Positions 5,695 to 8,737 of a stretch of 8,737 nucleotides of DNA are shown here, piece by piece. Positions within the stretch are counted from its first letter, which is position 1. The number at the start of each line of letters is the position of its first letter. The position numbers were made by a program, and so were the translations under genes. Under the pieces are notes generated by a model that saw nothing but the letters and a program-made list of their open reading frames with translations, was not told the origin of the DNA and made no database searches. This DNA comes from Ignavibacteriaceae bacterium (GTDB lineage Bacteria; Bacteroidota; Ignavibacteria; Ignavibacteriales; Ignavibacteriaceae): positions 1 to 8,737 of the forward strand of contig JALNWB010000161.1 in the NCBI GenBank assembly GCA_023231105.1. The letters are read 5' to 3'.

Positions 5695-6516
5695 ATAAAA
5701 TGCGTGAAAACTTTTTGAAAGAAAGTTTGTTACAATGGTTGAAAAAATTGCCAACCCGAAACCGACTATTGAAAAAATGACAACTTTTTTCCCTTGTAAT
5801 TTCCCGGTGATTTTAGTTGTGATTCCAATTCCGTACATCAGCCAAACCAAAAACGTTGCTACTAACTTCGGATCAAAGTATGAGAAATTTGGGAAAGCTT
5901 TTGGCAGCCAGATTACGCCGATAGCAATTGCACCGCTGAGCAAAACAAATCCGATAATTGCCGAGTAAAAACTTAACTTTTCTAAAATTTCCAAATTAGG
6001 CAAACGTTCGAATATCAAACCGAATTTATTCATCTTTAGTTCTTTATAAAGCATTAAATATAAAAATCCATACACCGCGGAAATGGTTATTCCTGCATAC
6101 CCAAGCAAAGCGTGAAGCACATGAACGCCGAGCAGATTACTCCGCAAAACTTCTTTCACCTGATACAAATCAATAATAAAAATTGATGAAATAGTTTGAA
6201 AGAGGAGAGAAATAACGATGATGAAAAGTCCCGTTCCCCGAATATCGGTAACCAATTCCAAAATGAAATAAGAAAAACTTACCGAGAATGCGAGCACCGT
6301 AAAAATTTCAAACACACTCGTTATCGGCGGATGGTTAAAGGTAACGGTTCTTGCAATCAAATAAAAAGTATGAAAGACCAGCGTGAGAAAAAGGAATAAT
6401 CTTTTAACATTTGACAGCCTTCTTTCATCTCTCTGGAAATCATAAAGATAAATGAGGAAAGAAGCGAGATAAAATAATGGAAGCAGGATGTTGGAAACGT
6501 CAACCGCATTTTTCAT
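5692..6516 (-). CDS. ccsA: CcsA/HemX-type integral membrane protein (cytochrome c assembly family)
   Basis: The 274 residues are strongly hydrophobic, with about eight membrane segments (roughly 9-25, 37-57, 68-90, 95-116, 129-156, 182-203, 218-236, 244-264). The CcsA/CcmC family handles heme for cytochrome c maturation; the HemX branch sits next to hemA and in Bacillus affects HemA levels. Family-like features are H49 in VFHTFYL, NHPPITSVFE at 61-70, the histidine pair H132/H135 in GVHVLHALLGYAG, and FDPK at 214-217, which matches the DPKE of the heme-binding WWD region. The tryptophan-rich part of that motif is largely missing: only W203 and W225 are nearby, as in HemX-like members. The gene is first in the heme cluster behind a good divergent promoter, with its ATG at 6516-6514. 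Assignment to the family is firm; the choice between CcsA and HemX function is not settled by sequence. Confidence 0.85.
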   Translation of the reverse strand: MKNAVDVSNILLPLFYLASFLIYLYDFQRDERRLSNVKRLFLFLTLVFHTFYLIARTVTFNHPPITSVFEIFTVLAFSVSFSYFILELVTDIRGTGLFIIVISLLFQTISSIFIIDLYQVKEVLRSNLLGVHVLHALLGYAGITISAVYGFLYLMLYKELKMNKFGLIFERLPNLEILEKLSFYSAIIGFVLLSGAIAIGVIWLPKAFPNFSYFDPKLVATFLVWLMYGIGITTKITGKLQGKKVVIFSIVGFGLAIFSTIVTNFLSKSFHAFY

Positions 6517-6540
6517 AAGGATTTTTCAAAATTTTTTGTT

Positions 6541-6561
6541 GCAAAGTTATCGAAACTTTGC
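6541..6561. promoter_or_regulatory. Perfect 8-bp inverted repeat over the heme promoter
   Basis: GCAAAGTT and AACTTTGC are separated by the five bases ATCGA. One arm contains the -7 element of the leftward promoter. It is therefore placed like an operator, although a chance palindrome cannot be excluded. It lacks a following T-run on either strand that would make it a convincing terminator. Confidence 0.4.
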
Positions 6562-6572
6562 GCTGTAAACAA
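6542..6572 (-). promoter_or_regulatory. Promoter of the heme cluster (Bacteroidota-type)
   Basis: On the minus strand TTG (6572-6570), a 20-base spacer and TAACTTTG (6549-6542) match the Bacteroidota housekeeping promoter, -33 TTG and -7 TAnnTTTG. Initiation about 7 bases downstream would leave a leader of about 20 bases before the ATG at 6516. The -7 octamer lies inside one arm of the palindrome 6541-6561. Confidence 0.6.
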
Positions 6573-6584
6573 TGAAAAAATTAG

Positions 6585-6592
6585 TAAGTTTG
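6585..6592 (+). promoter_or_regulatory. Candidate -7 element of the gpmA promoter
   Basis: TAAGTTTG matches TAnnTTTG exactly and lies 34 bases before the gpmA ATG. The -33 side is weak: TTTG at 6557-6560 is 24 bases upstream, which is long, and the sequence at a 19-base spacing is CTG. Confidence 0.4.
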
Positions 6593-6610
6593 TAGTCGAA
6601 AATACGACTA
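6593..6610 (+). promoter_or_regulatory. Inverted repeat at the gpmA transcription start/leader
   Basis: TAGTCG and CGACTA are exact complements around the loop AAAATA, immediately after the candidate -7 element. If transcription starts about 7 bases past that element, the start lies within the palindrome, which suggests a DNA operator more than an RNA hairpin. Support is only the symmetry and the position. Confidence 0.3.
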
Positions 6611-6626
6611 TCACAAAGGATTATAA

Positions 6627-7271
6627 ATGAATTATCTTGTTTTATTAAGACACGGGGAATCGCAATGGAATTTAGAAAACCGCTTTACCGGCTGGGTTGA
6701 TGTTGATGTATCTGCCAAAGGAGAAAAGGAAGCCAAAGAAGCCGGACAATTATTAAAAGAAAAGAATTTTAAATTTGATTTTCTGTTCACTTCTGTTCTT
6801 AAACGCGCAATTCGCACTGCACAACTTGCAAGCGAAACAGCGGGCTTTTCCGAAATTCCAACCGAACGCGATATGGCGTTAAATGAAAGACATTACGGCG
6901 CTTTGCAAGGATTGAACAAAGCAGAAACCGCAAAAATCTACGGCGACGAGCAAGTTCATATTTGGCGCAGAAGTTACGATGTTCCGCCTCCAAAAGATGT
7001 AACGGAATTAAATCCCGACGGCTTCACCGAAAGCTTGAAAGACACTGCTGCTCGAACCATCCCCTATTACCAGCAAAAAATTGAACCGCTCGTAAAAGAA
7101 GGAAAAAATGTTTGGATCACTGCACACGGAAACAGTTTGCGGTCGCTGGTGATGTATCTCGATAACTTAACTAAAGCGCAAGTGCTTGAGTTAAATATTC
7201 CAACCGGCAATCCGTTGGTTTATGAATTTGAAAACGGAAAAATTATATCTAAATATTATTTGAAAAAATAA
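6627..7271 (+). CDS. gpmA: 2,3-bisphosphoglycerate-dependent phosphoglycerate mutase
   Basis: Interconverts 3- and 2-phosphoglycerate in glycolysis and gluconeogenesis through a phosphohistidine. The LRHGESQWN motif places the nucleophile at His9. RFTGWVDVDVSAKGEKEA (19-36), the TSVLKRAIRTA segment with its phosphate-binding arginines (55-65), the acid/base Glu87 in NERHYGALQG, WRRSYDVPPP (113-122) and the second histidine His167 in TAHGNSLRSL are all present. At 214 residues it is shorter than the ~228-250 of the classical enzyme: the segment between the PPP motif and FTESLKDT is abbreviated to about a dozen residues. AAAGGA (6615-6620) is a good ribosome-binding site six bases before the ATG. 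The signature separates it well from generic histidine phosphatases of the same superfamily. Confidence 0.94.
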   Translation: MNYLVLLRHGESQWNLENRFTGWVDVDVSAKGEKEAKEAGQLLKEKNFKFDFLFTSVLKRAIRTAQLASETAGFSEIPTERDMALNERHYGALQGLNKAETAKIYGDEQVHIWRRSYDVPPPKDVTELNPDGFTESLKDTAARTIPYYQQKIEPLVKEGKNVWITAHGNSLRSLVMYLDNLTKAQVLELNIPTGNPLVYEFENGKIISKYYLKK

Positions 7272-7281
7272 CTTTGCGGCG

Positions 7282-7303
7282 ATGCTTCGACTTCGCTCAG
7301 CAT
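7282..7303. repeat. Intergenic palindromic repeat of the CTTCGACTTCGCTCAG type
   Basis: A core CTTCGACTTCGCTCAG is flanked by complementary ATGCT (7282-7286) and AGCAT (7299-7303), with a duplicated CTTCG inside. From memory, similar short palindromes are scattered between genes in many Bacteroidota and Ignavibacteria genomes. Here it fills the gap between gpmA and the next gene, and its end supplies the misleading first ATG of that gene. No T-run follows, so it is a poor intrinsic terminator. Confidence 0.6.
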
Positions 7304-7307
7304 GGGA
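7304..7307 (+). promoter_or_regulatory. Ribosome-binding site that decides the TPM-protein start
   Basis: GGGA followed by six bases and ATG at 7314. The ATG at 7302 overlaps the palindromic repeat and has no such site upstream, so 7314 is the better start. Confidence 0.5.
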
Positions 7308-7313
7308 AAAATT

Positions 7314-7772
7314 ATGAATAAAAAATTCTTACACGACTTTCTTTCTGATGATGAACTTCATCAAATCGCTTTAAAGATAAAAGAAAAGGAAGCAGACACT
7401 GCCGGAGAAATAGTTGTTTCGGTTAAAGAGAAAAAACAACTTTTCCATAGAAGAAAATCGCTCTACGAACATGCTGTATCTGAATTTAAGAGACTTAAAA
7501 TTAAAAAAACCCGCGACCACACCGGGATTCTTATCTTCATTCTTCTTAAAGAAAGAGAATTTTATATTCTTGCCGATTCAGCCATAAATGACAAAGTCGC
7601 AGAAAACACGTGGGAATTAGTAAAAGATAAAATGGAATCGAAATTCCGCGAAAAAAAATTCTGCGAAGGAATTATTAACGCGGTTGATGAGGTTGGAACT
7701 CTTTTAGCCGAACACTTTCCGAGAAAAACAGACGATACCAACGAACTGCCGGACGAAGTAAATATTTCATAA
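7314..7772 (+). CDS. Cytoplasmic TPM-domain protein
   Basis: The protein has 152 residues and is made almost entirely of a TPM (TLP18.3/Psb32/MOLO-1-like) domain: TAGEIVVSVKEK at 29-40, a helix HAVSEFKRLKIKKTRDHTGILIFILLKERE (53-82), then YILADSAINDKV (84-95) and a helical end reaching LLAEHFP (130-136). The alternation of helix, strand with GILIF, and a V.D.AI..KV turn is characteristic of the family. Some family members have weak phosphatase activity or act in membrane-protein maintenance; the bacterial role is poorly known. Unlike YgcG-type members it has no signal peptide and no membrane segment, so it should be cytoplasmic. The C-terminus is acidic and looks disordered. An upstream ATG at 7302 would add four residues but lies in an intergenic repeat. 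The yjjX gene begins one base after the stop, so the two are probably translated together. Confidence 0.75.
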   Translation: MNKKFLHDFLSDDELHQIALKIKEKEADTAGEIVVSVKEKKQLFHRRKSLYEHAVSEFKRLKIKKTRDHTGILIFILLKEREFYILADSAINDKVAENTWELVKDKMESKFREKKFCEGIINAVDEVGTLLAEHFPRKTDDTNELPDEVNIS

Positions 7773-7773
7773 A

Positions 7774-8310
7774 ATGAAAATTCTTGTCGGCTCGAAAAAT
7801 CCAGTAAAAATTGAATCCGTTCGCGAAGCATTTTCGTATTATTTTGATTCGCTTGACGTAAGCGGATTGGAAGTCGATTCAAAAGTTTCAGCTCAGCCGA
7901 TCAATCACGAAACATTTGCCGGTGCAAAAAACCGAGCCGATGAATTGTTCCTTCTTTCACAAAAAGAAAATCTTCAAATCGATTATTTTGTTGGAATTGA
8001 AGGAGGAATAATTGAAGAACACGATAAATGGTTTGCCTTGGGATGTATTTGCATAAGGAATAACAAGGGGGAAACCAGTTTCGGAACTTCCGCGCTTTTT
8101 CCTCTTCCATCAGTAATCGTAACTGAACTTTTGAACGGAAAAGAATTGGGACACGTGATTGACGAAATTGCCAACGATGAAAACACAAAACAAAAAGGTG
8201 GCGCGATCGGTTACTTGACAAACGGCATCATCAACAGGAAAGAACTTTATAAGCAGGGAATTATTTCTGCACTGGTTACCTTTCTCCATCCTTCGCTTTA
8301 TTCAAAATAG
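7774..8310 (+). CDS. yjjX: Inosine/xanthosine triphosphatase (YjjX/DUF84 family NTPase)
   Basis: House-cleaning NTPase that hydrolyses non-canonical ITP and XTP so they are not built into nucleic acids. The 178 residues agree with the family (~170-180). The N-terminal nucleotide-binding signature GSKNPVKIESVREAF (6-20), the QPINHETFAGAKNRA block (41-55), YFVGIEGGI (71-79) and GGAIGYLTNGIINRKELY (142-159) are typical. The start is one base past the TPM-protein stop, with no obvious Shine-Dalgarno, which suggests translational coupling. The related Maf and HAM1 families have different signatures, so confusion is unlikely. Nucleotide preference cannot be read from the sequence. Confidence 0.9.
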   Translation: MKILVGSKNPVKIESVREAFSYYFDSLDVSGLEVDSKVSAQPINHETFAGAKNRADELFLLSQKENLQIDYFVGIEGGIIEEHDKWFALGCICIRNNKGETSFGTSALFPLPSVIVTELLNGKELGHVIDEIANDENTKQKGGAIGYLTNGIINRKELYKQGIISALVTFLHPSLYSK

Positions 8311-8322
8311 AAACAGAAAGCA

Positions 8323-8737
8323 ATGAACAAATTAGATCCTCAAAATTGGGTTAAAAATTATTCGGATACACTGTTGCGGTTTGCTTTGCTGCGCACAAAT
8401 AATATCGAGCATGCGAAGGATTTAGTTCAAGAAACATTTTTCGCCGGTCTTCGAAACGTTGAAACTTTTAAAGGAGACATTTCCGAAAAAAACTGGCTCT
8501 TTTTAATCCTCAAAAATAAAATCATTGATCATTATAGAAAAAAAGCTTCTTCGCTAATAGTAGAAATTGATGTCTTGTTGGAAAAATCCACCGACTATTT
8601 TGATGAAGCAGGACATTGGAAAGATTCTACTTCTCCAAAGGAATGGGGCGTTAATTACGATGATACCGTTGAGAAAGAAGAATTTTACGAAATACTGAAC
8701 AAGTGCACGCAAAAACTTTCAGAGTTGATACGGATCG
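8323..8737 (+). CDS. ECF-type RNA polymerase sigma factor (partial, 3' end outside window)
   Basis: 138 codons are open to the window end. Region 2 is clear: YSDTLLRFALLRTNNIEHAKDLVQETF (13-39) with the conserved DLVQETF core-binding motif, then the promoter-melting and -10 recognition part with FKGDISEKNWLFLILKNKIIDHYRKK (49-74). The linker between regions 2 and 4 is long and contains YFDEAGHWKDSTSPKEW (92-108). This aromatic FDE-GHW pattern recurs in a subset of ECF factors whose gene is commonly followed by a small zinc-finger anti-sigma gene (from memory). Region 4 has just begun (FYEILNKCTQKLSELIR) when the window ends. The start ATG is 12 bases after the yjjX stop, with a weak AGAAAG before it. 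A regulatory gene at the end of a housekeeping run suggests a new transcription-control unit begins here; the anti-sigma would lie just downstream. Confidence 0.9.
   Translation, partial: MNKLDPQNWVKNYSDTLLRFALLRTNNIEHAKDLVQETFFAGLRNVETFKGDISEKNWLFLILKNKIIDHYRKKASSLIVEIDVLLEKSTDYFDEAGHWKDSTSPKEWGVNYDDTVEKEEFYEILNKCTQKLSELIRI

Noticed and set aside
6541..6561. Intrinsic terminator
   Set aside because: The stem is AT-rich and no T-run follows on either strand; its overlap with a promoter element fits an operator better.
7562..8221. Minus-strand ORFs opposite the TPM and yjjX genes
   Set aside because: Shadow frames of well-supported plus-strand genes; no motifs.
1..8737. CRISPR array, tRNA or rRNA genes, transposase or integrase, toxin-antitoxin pair
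   Set aside because: No regularly spaced repeats, no RNA gene signatures and no matching protein motifs were seen on either strand.

Overview
The window is about 8.7 kb of AT-rich bacterial DNA. It holds a leftward (minus-strand) tetrapyrrole biosynthesis cluster and a divergent rightward group of small housekeeping and regulatory genes. Two octamers in the divergent gap fit the Bacteroidota-type -7 element TAnnTTTG. A CTTCGACTTCGCTCAG-type intergenic repeat is also present, and heme is made by the glutamyl-tRNA (C5) route. Together these suggest a member of the Bacteroidota/Ignavibacteriota/Chlorobiota group. I favour an Ignavibacteria-like organism, but this is inference from style and not a database match.

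Minus strand, in transcription order: a CcsA/HemX-type membrane protein (6516-5692), hemA (5631-4351), a decayed 48-codon copy of the hemC 5' end (4342-4196), a zinc-ribbon SAM methyltransferase (4199-3306), full-length hemC (3218-2277), a single-ORF tandem hemD-hemD fusion (2274-583), and hemE (593-1, running off the window). The enzymes cover glutamyl-tRNA to glutamate-1-semialdehyde (HemA), porphobilinogen to hydroxymethylbilane (HemC), closure to uroporphyrinogen III (HemD) and decarboxylation to coproporphyrinogen III (HemE). HemL and HemB are not in the window. The CcsA-like protein links the cluster to heme delivery or cytochrome c assembly, or to HemX-type control of HemA.

Plus strand: gpmA (6627-7271), an intergenic palindromic repeat, a TPM-domain protein (start re-assigned to 7314), yjjX-type inosine/xanthosine triphosphatase (7774-8310), and the 5' part of an ECF sigma factor gene (8323 to the window end).

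The most unusual points are two independent duplications inside the heme cluster. (1) HemD is an intact 563-residue tandem of two domains that align without gaps at about 78% identity. Each is followed by a Pro/Lys-rich tail, and the N-terminal copy has lost several family-typical residues. (2) A methyltransferase gene that looks foreign to the pathway sits between hemA and hemC, flanked by two direct copies of the first ~123 bp of hemC. The upstream copy is a degenerate stub that keeps its start codon and ends in an ATGA overlap with the methyltransferase start. I see no CRISPR array, tRNA, rRNA or transposase, and no stretch over 300 bases without a gene.
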